This document shows, one piece after another, positions 54,852 to 63,816 of a stretch of DNA of 64,000 nt. This DNA comes from CAVTSA01 sp963790575 (GTDB lineage Bacteria > Chloroflexota > Dormibacteria > Dormibacterales > Dormibacteraceae), in the NCBI GenBank assembly GCA_963790575.1, contig CAWBPD010000012.1, positions 124,001 through 188,000 on the forward strand, given 5' to 3'. Below the pieces are notes generated by a model that was given only the letters and a program-made list of their open reading frames with translations, did not search any database and had not been told where the DNA came from. How positions within the stretch are numbered: the stretch's first letter is position 1; each line of letters starts with the position of its first letter. The position numbers and the translations under genes were made by a program.

Positions 54852-55903
54852 GACACCAGCCGGAACCGCTCGCGCCCCCTCGCCTCCACCACCCGCCCCA
54901 CGGTCGGCAACCCCGGCAGCGGCTCTTCGCACACCAGGATCATGCCTAACCCGCAGTTGAAGATGGCGACCATCTCCTGGTCGGAGAGGCCTCCGCGTTG
55001 CTGCACGAGTTCGAAGATGGGCGGGAACCGCCAGCTCCCACGGTCAACCTCCGCGGCCAGGCTCTCGGGCAGCGCGCGGGGGAGGTTCCCGGGCAGGCCG
55101 CCGCCGGTGATGTGGGCGGCCGCCTTCCAGGGCAGGCGGCGCAGTGGTTCCAGGTACGAGCGGTGGGGCTCCAGCAGCTCGTCGACCAGGGGGCGGCCGA
55201 GCTCGGGGACGCGGGCTTCCAGATCCCAGCCGTGGAAGACTTTGCGGACCAGTGTGTAGCCGTTGGTGTGGAGTCCGGAGGCAGGCAGTGCGCACAGGAC
55301 GTCGCCCGCACGTACCGCCTCCCGCTCCGAGCCGGCCGCGACGTGGCCGACGATGAATCCAACCAGGTCGTAGTCACCGGGGGCGTAGACGTCCGGCAGC
55401 TCGGCGGTCTCCCCTCCCAGCAGGACGCAGCCGGCGGCGGCGCAGGCCTCGGCCACACCGGTGATCACCTGCTCCATGACGTCGGGGTCGAGCTGCGACG
55501 AGCCCAGGTAGTCGAGGAAGAAGAGCGGGTCGGCGCCGGCGGTGGCGATGTCGTTGACGCAGTGGTTGACGAGGTCCCAGCCGACGCCGCGGTGCCGGCC
55601 GGCGGCGACCGCGAGCTTGATCTTGGTGCCCACCCCGTCCGCCGAGGCCGCCAGCAGCCCCCCGCCCGCCGGCACCCGGTGCAGCCCGGCGAACGGTCCC
55701 ATCCCCGCCACCACGTCGGCGGTCCTGGTGCTCGCGATCACCGGTCCCAGCCGCTCCAGCAGCCGGTTCTTCCCCTCCTGGTCGACCCCGGCGTCCGCGT
55801 ACGGGCCCACTCCACGGGGGCCATCTGTCGACACTTGGCCCCGCGGACTGCCCCTTGTTGGACCATCTGTCGACAGATGGCCACTACCGGGGGGCGGGGT
55901 CAC
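54848..55903 (-). CDS. purM: Phosphoribosylformylglycinamidine cyclo-ligase
   Basis: PurM closes FGAM to AIR using ATP. The protein shows YADAGVDQEGKNRLLERLGPVI, the glycine-rich GLLAASADGVGTKIKLAVAAGRHRGVGWDLVNHCVNDIATAGADPLFFLDYL, GCVLLGGETAELPDVYAPGDYDLVGF, ALPASGLHTNGYTLVRKV and AHITGGGLPGNLPRALP. Two starts are possible. GTG 55903 overlaps the purF stop (GTGA) and has GGAG upstream, but adds 31 residues encoded by the palindrome pair. GTG 55810 starts just before the conserved YADAGVD but has no ribosome-binding site. I list the longer form. Confidence 0.88.
   Translation of the reverse strand: MTPPPGSGHLSTDGPTRGSPRGQVSTDGPRGVGPYADAGVDQEGKNRLLERLGPVIASTRTADVVAGMGPFAGLHRVPAGGGLLAASADGVGTKIKLAVAAGRHRGVGWDLVNHCVNDIATAGADPLFFLDYLGSSQLDPDVMEQVITGVAEACAAAGCVLLGGETAELPDVYAPGDYDLVGFIVGHVAAGSEREAVRAGDVLCALPASGLHTNGYTLVRKVFHGWDLEARVPELGRPLVDELLEPHRSYLEPLRRLPWKAAAHITGGGLPGNLPRALPESLAAEVDRGSWRFPPIFELVQQRGGLSDQEMVAIFNCGLGMILVCEEPLPGLPTVGRVVEARGRERFRLVS
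55817..55882. repeat. Palindrome pair, core GTCGAC, 42-bp spacing (locus 11)
   Basis: TGTCGACA cores are centred at 55829.5 and 55871.5, exactly 42 bp apart. The second is a perfect 18-bp palindrome, CCATCTGTCGACAGATGG; the first has two mismatched pairs inside GGCCA...TGGCC arms. It lies between the purF stop and the conserved start of purM and would be translated if purM begins at its upstream GTG. Confidence 0.92.
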
Positions 55904-57303
55904 GCCGGCTCCAGCGCCAGCTTGTCCATCTCCAGCTGCTGCGGGACCGGAACCGGGTAGGCGCCGTCGAAGCAGGCGCGGCAGAACTCGTCCGCGTTGC
56001 CTCGACCCACAGCCCGCAGCAGGCCCGGGATGGAAAGGTACGCCAGCGTGTCGGCGCCGATCACCCGCCGCACCTCCTCCACGCTGCGCCCCGACGCCAC
56101 CAGCTCCTTGGTGGACGCGATGTCGACGCCCATGAAGCAGGGATACCGCATGGGCGGAGAGGAGATCCGCATGTGGACCTCTGCCGCCCCCGCCTTCCGC
56201 AGCATCTCGATCGTGCGCTTGGTCGTGGTGCCCCGGACCAGCGAGTCGTCGACCACTACCACCCGCTTGCCACGGAGCGATCGCCGCAGCGGGTTCAGCT
56301 TCAACAGCACGCCCGCATCCCGCAGCGACTGGTCGGGCTGGATGAAGGTGCGGTTGATGTAGCGCGACTTGACCAGGCCCTCGCGGAACGCGATCCCGGA
56401 CTCCTCCGAGTAGCCGATCGCGGCCGGCGTCCCCGAGTCGGGCACCCCGAACACCATCTCCGCCTCCACCGGCAGCTCCCGTGCCAGCTCCTGGCCCATC
56501 CGCAGCCGCGCCTCTTCCAGCTCGCAGGACTTCATGAGCGAGTCGGGCCGGGCGAAGTAGATGAACTCGAAGATGCACATCGCGTGCCTGCCCGCGGCCT
56601 GGAACTGGTGGCTGGTGACCCCGTGGTCGTCGAGCCGCACCATCTCGCCCGGCTGCACCTCGCGCACGAAGGTGGCGTTGACGGTGTCCAGCGCGCAGGT
56701 CTCGGAGGCGACCACGTGGACCGGCTGGCCGCTCGCCAGCGGTATGAACCCCAGGCAGAGGGGCCGGAAGCCATAGGGGTCGCGCATCGCGATGACCGAG
56801 TCACTGGTGCTGACCACGGTCGAGTAGGCACCGACGAGCCGGACGAATGCCCGCTGCAGCACCTCTTCCCAGGTCGCGCCGTGGGTGCGCTCGATGAGAC
56901 GGGCGAGCACCTCGGTGTCGGTCCCCGAGTCGAACGCCACCATCTCCTCTTCGAGCTCGCGGCGGAGCGCTCTGGCGTTGATCAGGTTGCCGTTGTGCGC
57001 GATCGCCCCCGGCCCCAGCGTCGGGTGCTCGAAGGTGAGCGGGTGCGCGTTGTCCGCGGAGGAGGCGCCGGTCGTCGAGTAGCGCGTGTGGCCGATCGCC
57101 ACGAAGCCAGGGAGCTCGCGCAGCGATTCCGGGTCGAAGACCTGCGTGACCAGGCCCATCCCGCGGTGGATGCGCAGGTTGCGGCCGTCGCCGACCGCGA
57201 TCCCGGCCGACTCCTGGCCCCGGTGCTGCAGGGAGAAGAGCCCGAAGTAGGTCAGGTTCGCCACATCCACCTGCCTGGAGTGGATGCCGAAGATGCCGCA
57301 CAT
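55900..57303 (-). CDS. purF: Amidophosphoribosyltransferase
   Basis: The 467-residue enzyme makes phosphoribosylamine, the first committed step. Cys2 is the glutaminase nucleophile (MCGIFGIHS) and no propeptide precedes it, so only removal of Met is needed. The PRPP loop is VVVVDDSLVRGTTTKRTIEML. Cysteines in AMCIFEFIYF, RYPCFMGVD and FCRACFDG correspond to the four [4Fe-4S] ligands of the Bacillus-type enzyme, so it is probably oxygen-sensitive. GHTRYSTTG and IAHNGNLIN are further glutaminase motifs. It follows purL by a few bases and overlaps purM. Confidence 0.95.
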   Translation of the reverse strand: MCGIFGIHSRQVDVANLTYFGLFSLQHRGQESAGIAVGDGRNLRIHRGMGLVTQVFDPESLRELPGFVAIGHTRYSTTGASSADNAHPLTFEHPTLGPGAIAHNGNLINARALRRELEEEMVAFDSGTDTEVLARLIERTHGATWEEVLQRAFVRLVGAYSTVVSTSDSVIAMRDPYGFRPLCLGFIPLASGQPVHVVASETCALDTVNATFVREVQPGEMVRLDDHGVTSHQFQAAGRHAMCIFEFIYFARPDSLMKSCELEEARLRMGQELARELPVEAEMVFGVPDSGTPAAIGYSEESGIAFREGLVKSRYINRTFIQPDQSLRDAGVLLKLNPLRRSLRGKRVVVVDDSLVRGTTTKRTIEMLRKAGAAEVHMRISSPPMRYPCFMGVDIASTKELVASGRSVEEVRRVIGADTLAYLSIPGLLRAVGRGNADEFCRACFDGAYPVPVPQQLEMDKLALEPA

Positions 57304-57305
57304 CT

Positions 57306-59528
57306 CTAACCGATCCCCCTCTCAGCGGGCTCTCGCTCGAGGCCTCTGGCCCACGCCTCCCGGACCTCCGCCAGAGGCACGTCCAGCTGGTTCTCGAACA
57401 GTATGCGATCGCCGCCGGCAAGGCCCAGCAGCTGGAGGTCCACCTTGAGCCGGCGGGCCAGGCTCTGCAGCTCGGGCATCGCCCGCGAGGTCGAGGTGAC
57501 GATGAACCGGCCCTGGGATTCGCCGAAGAACTGGGTGTCCAGCCGAAGCTCCCCGTCCGCCTGGTAGGTGGAGGCGCGGACGCCGACTCCACCCAGCAGG
57601 CAGGCCTCCGCGAGTGCCACCAACAGGCCGCCTTCGGCGACGTCATGCGCCGACCGGAGGAGGCCCGCGCGCGCCGCGTCCTGCATGAAGTCGTGGACCG
57701 CACGCTCGCGCGTCAGGTCGAGGGACGGAGGCCGCCCACCCTCATGGCCCAGGACCACCCGCTGATACTCCGAGCCGCCGAGGTCGTCGCCCGTCTCGCC
57801 GACCAAGATCACGAAGTCACCGTCTTCCTGAATCCCGGGGGGTAGGCGGTCCTCCACGTCGTCGATCACCCCCACCATCCCGATCACCGGGGTGGGCAGG
57901 ATGGGCCGGATCTCTCCTCCCGAGTGAGCCTCGTTGTAGAGGCTGACGTTGCCGCTCACCACCGGCAGCTCGAAGGCACGGCAGGCGGCGGCGATCCCGG
58001 CCACCGCCTCCTCCAGCTGCCAGAAGATCTCCGGGCGCTCGGGGTTGGCGAAGTTCAGGCAGTCGGTGACGGCGAGCGGACGGGCCCCGGTGGCGAGGAT
58101 GTTGCGCGCCGCCTCGCAGACCGCGATCTGCGCCCCCAGGTAGGGGTCGAGATCGCAGTAGCGACCGTTGCCATCGATGGTCACCGCGAGCGCGCGGTCG
58201 GTGCCCGGAACCCGGATCATCGCCGCGTCCCCGCCGGGCGCGAGCAGCGTGGCGTTGCCGACCATGTGGTCGTACTGCCGGACCACCGGCCAGCGGCTGC
58301 ACAAGTTCGGGCTCCGCAGAAGTTTCAGCAGTGAGGCGACCAGGTCGGGTGGCTCGCCAAGCCGCTGCTCCAGGTGCAGGATCGGCGTCTCGTCGCTGCG
58401 CTGACGCGACTGCGGATGGCGGAGCGGTACCCCGTCGGTGAGGACCTCCACCGGCACCCGCGCCACCTCCTCGCCGTGGTCGATGATGGTCAGGTCGCCG
58501 TCATCGGTCACCTCGCCGATCTTGACCGCGTGCAGCTCCCAGCGATCGAACACCGCCTGGACCGGGGCGTCCTCGCCGCGCCGGACCACGATCAGCATCC
58601 GCTCCTGTGACTCCGACAGCATGACCTCGTAGGGGGTCATCCCGGTCTCTCGTCGGGGGACCTGGTCCAGGTCGAGACGGGCGCCCGCGCCGGCCCGCGA
58701 AGCCGCCTCGGCGACCGCCGAGGTGAGGCCGGCGGCGCCCAGGTCCTGTACCCCGACCACGCCCGGGACCCGGTCCAGCTCCATGCACGCCTCGAGGAGG
58801 CACTTCTCCAGGAACGGATCGGCCACCTGCACCGCCGGGCGCCGCTCGTGCGAGGACTCGGTGAGCTCGAAGGACGCGAAGGAGGCACCCTGGATGCCGT
58901 CCCGGCCGGTGGTCGAGCCGACCAGCAGCAGGGAGTTGCCCGCGCCGGAGGCCGCCGCGTGCTGGAGCGAGTCGATCCGGACCAGTCCCACGCACATCGC
59001 GTTGACCAGCGGGTTGTCTTCGTAGGAAGGGTCGAAGTAGATCTCGCCACCCACGGTCGGGATGCCCATGCAGTTGCCATAGGCGCCGATTCCCTGCACC
59101 ACCCCGTCCAGATGACGGCGGCTCCGGGGCAGGGGACCGAAGCGCAGCGAGTCGAGGATCGCCACCGGGCGGGCGCCCATCGCGATGATGTCGCGCAGGA
59201 TGCCGCCGACGCCGGTGGCGGCACCCTGGAAGGGCTCGATCGCGGAGGGGTGGTTGTGCGACTCGACCTTGAACACGCAGGCCCAGCCGTCCCCGATGTC
59301 GACGGCGCCCGCGTTCTCGCCCGGTCCCTGGATCACGGCGGGACCGGTGCTGGGCAGGCGGCGCAGCAGCGGCTTGGAGGTCTTGTAGGAGCAGTGCTCC
59401 GACCACAGGACCCCGAACATCCCCAGCTCGAGGTCGTTGGGCTCGCGGTGGAGCTGCTCGCGGAGGACCTCGTACTCCCCAGGAGTCAGCCCCGCCTGAC
59501 GGAGGCGGTCGGGAGATATGGTGCTCAC
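57306..59528 (-). CDS. purL: Phosphoribosylformylglycinamidine synthase subunit PurL
   Basis: The 740-residue protein is the small form of PurL, which needs PurQ and PurS. It shows MFGVLWSEHCSYKTSKPLLRRLPS near the start, VQGPGENAGAVDIGDG-like PAVIQGPGENAGAVDIGDGW, FKVESHNHPSAIEPFQGAATGVGGILRDI, and the repeated half with VGNATLLAPGGDAAMIRVPG and DCLNFANPERPEIFWQLEEAV. It amidates FGAR to FGAM with ammonia from PurQ. The start is 5 bp from the purQ stop. Length and domain order are normal. Confidence 0.95.
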   Translation of the reverse strand: MSTISPDRLRQAGLTPGEYEVLREQLHREPNDLELGMFGVLWSEHCSYKTSKPLLRRLPSTGPAVIQGPGENAGAVDIGDGWACVFKVESHNHPSAIEPFQGAATGVGGILRDIIAMGARPVAILDSLRFGPLPRSRRHLDGVVQGIGAYGNCMGIPTVGGEIYFDPSYEDNPLVNAMCVGLVRIDSLQHAAASGAGNSLLLVGSTTGRDGIQGASFASFELTESSHERRPAVQVADPFLEKCLLEACMELDRVPGVVGVQDLGAAGLTSAVAEAASRAGAGARLDLDQVPRRETGMTPYEVMLSESQERMLIVVRRGEDAPVQAVFDRWELHAVKIGEVTDDGDLTIIDHGEEVARVPVEVLTDGVPLRHPQSRQRSDETPILHLEQRLGEPPDLVASLLKLLRSPNLCSRWPVVRQYDHMVGNATLLAPGGDAAMIRVPGTDRALAVTIDGNGRYCDLDPYLGAQIAVCEAARNILATGARPLAVTDCLNFANPERPEIFWQLEEAVAGIAAACRAFELPVVSGNVSLYNEAHSGGEIRPILPTPVIGMVGVIDDVEDRLPPGIQEDGDFVILVGETGDDLGGSEYQRVVLGHEGGRPPSLDLTRERAVHDFMQDAARAGLLRSAHDVAEGGLLVALAEACLLGGVGVRASTYQADGELRLDTQFFGESQGRFIVTSTSRAMPELQSLARRLKVDLQLLGLAGGDRILFENQLDVPLAEVREAWARGLEREPAERGIG

Positions 59529-59532
59529 GGCC

Positions 59533-60246
59533 TCAGCGGGCGGGCAGTGGCAGGGGTTTCTGCCGGAGAACCGAGTGGAACATGAGCCGCCCGTCGGTGC
59601 CCCCGAGCAGCAGGTTGGACGCGCGCTCCGGGTGGGGCATCATGCCCAGCACGTTACCGGCCTCGTTGACGATCCCGGCGATGCCGTGCGCGGAGCCGTT
59701 GGGATTGGCTCCCGGACGGACGTGGCCCTCGGCGTCGGCGTAGCGAAAGACCACCTGGCCGTTCTGCTCCAGCCGCGAGAGCGTGACCGCGTCGGCGAGA
59801 TAGCAGCCCTCCTGGTGGGAGACCGGGATCCGGATCACCTGGCCCGGCCCCAGCGTCCGGGTGAACGGGGTGTCGGCGCGTTCGCAGACCAGGTGCGTCC
59901 ACATGCAGCGGAACTCGAGCACGTGGTTGCGGACCAAAGCACCAGGCAGCAGCCGGGCCTCGCACAGTGTCTGGAAGCCGTTGCAGATGCCCCACACCAG
60001 GCCGCCGGCAGCGGCGAACTCCTTGACCGAGCTCATGATCGGAGAGGTGGCGGCGATCGCCCCCGCCCGCAGGTGGTCGCCGTAGCTGAACCCACCGGGC
60101 AGGATCAGGCAGTCGCAGCCCTTGAGGTCCCGGTCGCGGTGCCAGAGGTAGGCGAGCTCGGCCCCCTCCTCACGCAGCGACTCGACGACCCCGCCGCAGT
60201 CGCGGTCGGACCAGGTGCCGGGGAAGATGACGACCCCGAACTTCAC
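59533..60246 (-). CDS. purQ: Phosphoribosylformylglycinamidine synthase subunit PurQ
   Basis: The 237-residue class I glutamine amidotransferase has GGVVESLREEGAELAYLWHRDRDLKGCDCLILPGGFSYGDHLRAGAIAATSPIM near the start, catalytic Cys in GLVWGICNGFQTLCEARLLPGAL and the terminal His/Glu pair in MMPHPERASNLLLGG. It supplies ammonia to PurL. The start ATG at 60246 lies downstream of the palindrome pair of locus 10, which separates it from purS. Its length is standard. Confidence 0.95.
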   Translation of the reverse strand: MKFGVVIFPGTWSDRDCGGVVESLREEGAELAYLWHRDRDLKGCDCLILPGGFSYGDHLRAGAIAATSPIMSSVKEFAAAGGLVWGICNGFQTLCEARLLPGALVRNHVLEFRCMWTHLVCERADTPFTRTLGPGQVIRIPVSHQEGCYLADAVTLSRLEQNGQVVFRYADAEGHVRPGANPNGSAHGIAGIVNEAGNVLGMMPHPERASNLLLGGTDGRLMFHSVLRQKPLPLPAR

Positions 60247-60272
60247 GCCCTCACCCCAGGCATCCCCCGAGG

Positions 60273-60338
60273 GGCCCGGTGGTGCACCAACGGGTGCTAA
60301 CCGGGGTGCCGAGGGGCCCGCTGGTGCACCAACGGGTG
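60273..60338. repeat. Palindrome pair, core GTGCAC, 42-bp spacing (locus 10)
   Basis: GTGCAC cores are centred at 60284.5 and 60326.5, 42 bp apart. The copies read CCCGGTGGTGCACCAACGGG and CCCGCTGGTGCACCAACGGG and share a left flank CCGAGGGG. It lies between purS (stop 60352) and purQ (start 60246), inside the purine operon and 27-92 bp upstream of purQ. Confidence 0.93.
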
Positions 60339-60351
60339 GTTGTGCGGCGCA

Positions 60352-60699
60352 TCACTCCTCTGCGTCTTCGTCATTGGTGGCGTGGGCGGCTTCTTTGGCC
60401 TCGGCAGCCTGCACCGGCGCCGTCAGCCCCTTCGCGGCGGCGGGAGGCGGCTCGGTTTCGGCGATCTCGAAGCGGTAGTCCTCGATCACCTGGTTGGACA
60501 GCAGCCGCTCACACATCTCGTGGACCCGGGTCTCGGCCCGCGCCCTCGACTGCAGGTCGAGCGAGACCTCCATGTACTTCCCCACGCGGACGTCCGCCAC
60601 CTCGTCGAAACCGAGCGTCTCCAGGGCGCGGTGGACGGCTCGGCCCTGGGGGTCATTGAGCTCGGCCCGGGGGGTCACGATGATCCGGGCCAGCAGCAA
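60352..60699 (-). CDS. purS: Phosphoribosylformylglycinamidine synthase subunit PurS, with C-terminal tail
   Basis: The roughly 115-residue protein is PurS: LLLARIIVTPRAELNDPQGRAVHRALETLGFDEVADVRVGKYMEVSLD, then the helix ARAETRVHEMCERLLSNQVIEDYRFEI. PurS links PurL and PurQ in the small FGAM synthase. A typical PurS ends near here at about 80-85 residues, but this one adds about 33 residues rich in Pro, Ala and Glu (ETEPPPAAAKG... DEDAEE), likely disordered. The start is a TTG at 60699, 6 bp after the purC stop; no better start is available. Locus 10 follows the stop. Confidence 0.9.
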   Translation of the reverse strand: MLLARIIVTPRAELNDPQGRAVHRALETLGFDEVADVRVGKYMEVSLDLQSRARAETRVHEMCERLLSNQVIEDYRFEIAETEPPPAAAKGLTAPVQAAEAKEAAHATNDEDAEE

Positions 60700-60704
60700 G
60701 GCAT

Positions 60705-61598
60705 CTACTCCGGCAGCGGCTGCCCGGTCAGCAGCTCGTACGCCTTCAGGTAGCGCCGGCGCGATTCCTCCACCACCTCCTCGGGCAGGGTCGGCGGGGT
60801 GGAGTTCTTGTCCCAGCCGCTGCCGGACAACCAATCCCGGACCGGCTGCTTGTCGTACGAATCGGGCGCGGTGCCGGGCCGATAGGTGGCGGCATCCCAG
60901 TACCGCGAGCTGTCCGGGGTCAGCGCCTCGTCGATGAGGATCAGCTTGCCGTCGAGCAGTCCGAACTCGAACTTCGTGTCGGCCAGCAGCAGGCCCCGCT
61001 GCTCGGCGTAGTCGGCCCCGAACGTATACAGCCGCAGTGACGCCTCGCGCAGCTGCGAGGCGAGGTCCTCCCCGACAACGTTCGCCACGTACTCGTAGGT
61101 CACGTTCTCGTCGTGACCGGACTCGGCCTTGGTGGCGGGGGTGAACAGCGGCTCCGGGAGCTTCTGCGACTGCTGCAGACCCGCCGGCAGCGGTTCCCCG
61201 GCCATGGTGCCCTGCTGCTTGTACTCCGCCCAGGCACTGCCCGCGAGATAGCCCCGGACCACGCACTCGAAATCGATGCGCTGGGCCTTCTTCACGATCA
61301 TGCTGCGCAGCCGGAGCCACTCCAGATCGCCATGCACCGAGTCGGGCAGATCCGACAGGTCGCCGGTGATCAGGTGATTCGGGAGCACGTCCCGGGTCTT
61401 CTCGAACCAGAAGATGGACAGCTGGGTGAGCACGGCGCCGCGGGAGCGGATCCCCGTCGGGAGCACCCAGTCGAAGGCCGAGATGCGATCGGTGGCGACC
61501 ATCAGCAGCCGATCGTCCGGCAACTCATAGGTGTCGCGCACCTTGCCCTTGGCGAAGAGGGGCAGGTTCAACTCGGTGGACGTGACGGTCGGGCTCAA
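60705..61598 (-). CDS. purC: SAICAR synthetase
   Basis: The 297-residue protein joins CAIR and aspartate using ATP. It has LFAKGKVRDTYELPDDRLLMVATDRISAFDWVLPTGIRSRGAVLTQLSIFWFEKT at the start, ECVVRGYLAGSAWAEYKQQGT, LPEPLFTPATKAESGHDENVTYE and LADTKFEFGLLDGKLILIDEALTPDSSRYWD. This is the longer, yeast-like form of PurC of about 300 residues, as in many high-GC bacteria. The ATG overlaps the purB stop by 4 nt (ATGA). Confidence 0.95.
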   Translation of the reverse strand: MSPTVTSTELNLPLFAKGKVRDTYELPDDRLLMVATDRISAFDWVLPTGIRSRGAVLTQLSIFWFEKTRDVLPNHLITGDLSDLPDSVHGDLEWLRLRSMIVKKAQRIDFECVVRGYLAGSAWAEYKQQGTMAGEPLPAGLQQSQKLPEPLFTPATKAESGHDENVTYEYVANVVGEDLASQLREASLRLYTFGADYAEQRGLLLADTKFEFGLLDGKLILIDEALTPDSSRYWDAATYRPGTAPDSYDKQPVRDWLSGSGWDKNSTPPTLPEEVVEESRRRYLKAYELLTGQPLPE

Positions 61599-62926
61599 GG
61601 AGCAACCTCCTGCGGTGGTGCGGGTTGTGGACGGCTGAGCAGCCCCAGGCGCTCAAAGGCGAGGTCGGTGTGCCGCAAAAACGCCTGCGGGTCGAAGATC
61701 TGGTCCATGCCGGCGCCGATGCGTGCCATCACCGCCGGCTGGGCCTCCAGATTGGCGCGGAAGCCGCCCTCGCCGTCGAGCGCACGCAGGGCCGCGGACT
61801 GGACGATGCGGTAGGCCTCCTCACGTGACATCCCGGCCTCCACCAGCGCCAGCATCGCGCGCTGCGAGAAGACGACTCCGCCCCAGAGGTCCAGGTTCCG
61901 CGCCATCTGCCCCCGACGCACCACCAACCCTCGCAGCACGCGGTCCAGCGTCTGGGTCATGTAGTCGACCAGGCAGGTCGCATCGGGGAACACGATCCGC
62001 TCCGCCGAGGAGTGGCTGATGTCGCGCTCGTGCCACAGCGCCACGTTCTCCAGCTCGGTGGCGGCGTAGCCCCGGACCGTGCGCGCGAGACCGCAGATCC
62101 GCTCGGTGAGGATCGGGTTCCGCTTGTGAGGCATCGCCGACGAACCTTTCTGGTGGGCGCCGAACGGCTCCATCACCTCGGCCACCTCGCTCCGCTGCAG
62201 GTGCCTGATCTCGAGTGCGATCCGTTCCATCGTGGCCGCCGTCACCGCCAGCACGGACATGAAGGACGCGTGGCGGTCGCGGGAGACGATCTGGGTCGAG
62301 ACCGGGTCCACGTGCAGGCCCAGGTGCTCGCACACGTAGCGCTCCACGAAGGGGTCGACACTGGCGTGGGTGCCGACCGGGCCGGAGAGCGCCCCCGTCG
62401 CCACCTCGTCCTGCGCGGCGCGGAGCCGGTCGATGGCCCGATCCAGCTCGGCCACCCACCCGGCGACCTTGAACCCGAACGTGATCGGCTCCGCGTGGAT
62501 GCCGTGCGTCCGGCCCACCTCGACGGTTTCGCGGTGTCGCAGCGCGAGCTCGGCGGTGGTGGCGCGGAGCTTGGTCAGGTCGTCGAGGATGAGCTGCGCC
62601 GACTCCTTGCACTGCACCGCGAAGGCGGTGTCGATGACGTCGGAGCTTGTCAATCCCAGATGGACGTGCCGTGCCTCGGGCTGGCCGATCGACTCGTTGA
62701 CGACGGTCAGGAAGGCGATCACGTCGTGGTGGACCTCCGCCTCCACCTCCGCGATGCGCGCCGCATCGAAGGTCGCCTGACGGATCCTGGGGAGTGCCTC
62801 GATAGGGACCCGCCCCAACTCGGCCCACGCCTCCGCGGCCAGGATCTCGACCCGAAGCCAGAGTTCGAACCGGTGCTGATCCGACCAGAGATGGACCATC
62901 CTGGGCGGTGCGTAGCGATCGATCAT
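61595..62926 (-). CDS. purB: Adenylosuccinate lyase
   Basis: The 443-residue fumarase-superfamily enzyme cleaves SAICAR and adenylosuccinate. Motifs: HVHLGLTSSDVIDTAFAVQ, VGRTHGIHAEPITFGFKVAGWV with catalytic His, and the signature loop GSSAMPHKRNPILTERICGLARTVRG with catalytic Ser. It is the first gene of the leftward purine operon. Upstream, 62927-63146 is a 220-bp control region shared with the divergent acetyltransferase gene. TATAGT on the leftward strand (63014-63019) inside a CGTCC...GGACG dyad is a possible -10, but I found no matching -35 and no riboswitch-like structure. Confidence 0.95.
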   Translation of the reverse strand: MIDRYAPPRMVHLWSDQHRFELWLRVEILAAEAWAELGRVPIEALPRIRQATFDAARIAEVEAEVHHDVIAFLTVVNESIGQPEARHVHLGLTSSDVIDTAFAVQCKESAQLILDDLTKLRATTAELALRHRETVEVGRTHGIHAEPITFGFKVAGWVAELDRAIDRLRAAQDEVATGALSGPVGTHASVDPFVERYVCEHLGLHVDPVSTQIVSRDRHASFMSVLAVTAATMERIALEIRHLQRSEVAEVMEPFGAHQKGSSAMPHKRNPILTERICGLARTVRGYAATELENVALWHERDISHSSAERIVFPDATCLVDYMTQTLDRVLRGLVVRRGQMARNLDLWGGVVFSQRAMLALVEAGMSREEAYRIVQSAALRALDGEGGFRANLEAQPAVMARIGAGMDQIFDPQAFLRHTDLAFERLGLLSRPQPAPPQEVAP

Positions 62927-63146
62927 CCCGGCTCCCTACCCGGTGAACGGCTTCGCCGCGCCTGCCGGCGGACGCGCCGAATGTGGGGGCGGCGATGCAA
63001 ATTCAACGTCCTCACTATACGGACGTGCGGGGGTGCCTCCCGGCTATCCCCGGCCCCCCTGATGGCCCCGTTGGGCGCTAAAGGGATGCCATGCGAGGTG
63101 CCTCAGCGTCCCTGCCCGTGGGAAACGGAAGTTACCTTCGTCACCC

Positions 63147-63617
63147 ATGGCAGGGATTGAGATCCGTCGGGCGACGGAAGGGGACCTGAACGGTGTGGTG
63201 GGGACGACTGCCGGGCTGTTCGCCGAGGACGGCGCAGCCCGTGACCCTCTCCGGGACCCGGAGTGGCCGGGACGGCACGGGGCTGCCTGGGTCTTCGAGT
63301 TGAGCAACAACCCCAACGCGCTGCTGTTGGTGGCGGTCACCGAGGGCGCTGTGGTCGGTCACCTCGTTGCTCTCTTCCAGCCCGCCTCGGCGATGTGGCG
63401 CGGCGCCCAGGCCGAACTGATGAGCATGTACGTGGCGCCCCACCTGCGCGGGCGAGGGGTCGGTTCGGGGTTGGTGGAGCGATTCACGGCCTGGGCCCGC
63501 GAGCGCGGTGCCACCCGCGCCCACGTCGCGGCGTACACGGCCAACGAGGCCGCGTTGCGGTTCTACCGGCGCCAGGGCTATGTGCCGTTGACGATGGTGC
63601 TCGCGACCGACCTTTGA
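63147..63617 (+). CDS. GNAT family N-acetyltransferase
   Basis: The 156-residue protein has the GNAT fold: EIRRATEGDLNGVVGTTAGLF at the start, the acetyl-CoA motif A ELMSMYVAPHLRGRGVGSGLVERFTAWARERGA (R-G-R-G-V-G), and AAYTANEAALRFYRRQGYVPLT, motif B. It acetylates an unknown amine, perhaps a small molecule. The ATG at 63147 lies 220 bp from the divergent purB start. It is probably monocistronic. Confidence 0.88.
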   Translation: MAGIEIRRATEGDLNGVVGTTAGLFAEDGAARDPLRDPEWPGRHGAAWVFELSNNPNALLLVAVTEGAVVGHLVALFQPASAMWRGAQAELMSMYVAPHLRGRGVGSGLVERFTAWARERGATRAHVAAYTANEAALRFYRRQGYVPLTMVLATDL

Positions 63618-63816
63618 GCCGGCCTGGTGGGCGACCTGGGTCAGACCACGTGCGCGCGTGCACAGGCGGGGTCGCTTGCGGGATCCCAGGTGCTAGCCGA
63701 TAAGCTTGACACGGTCATGGAGGCGGTGAGCTGCGGGTGGCATGAGCGATTCGTGCCTGAAGTTTGCGCATCGACTTTCGACGCGACGCAGCAGAACCGT
63801 AACCGGGGCTGGACCG

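Noticed and set aside
63014..63019. TATAGT as the purB promoter -10 box
   Set aside because: No convincing -35 element at the right distance; mentioned only under purB.
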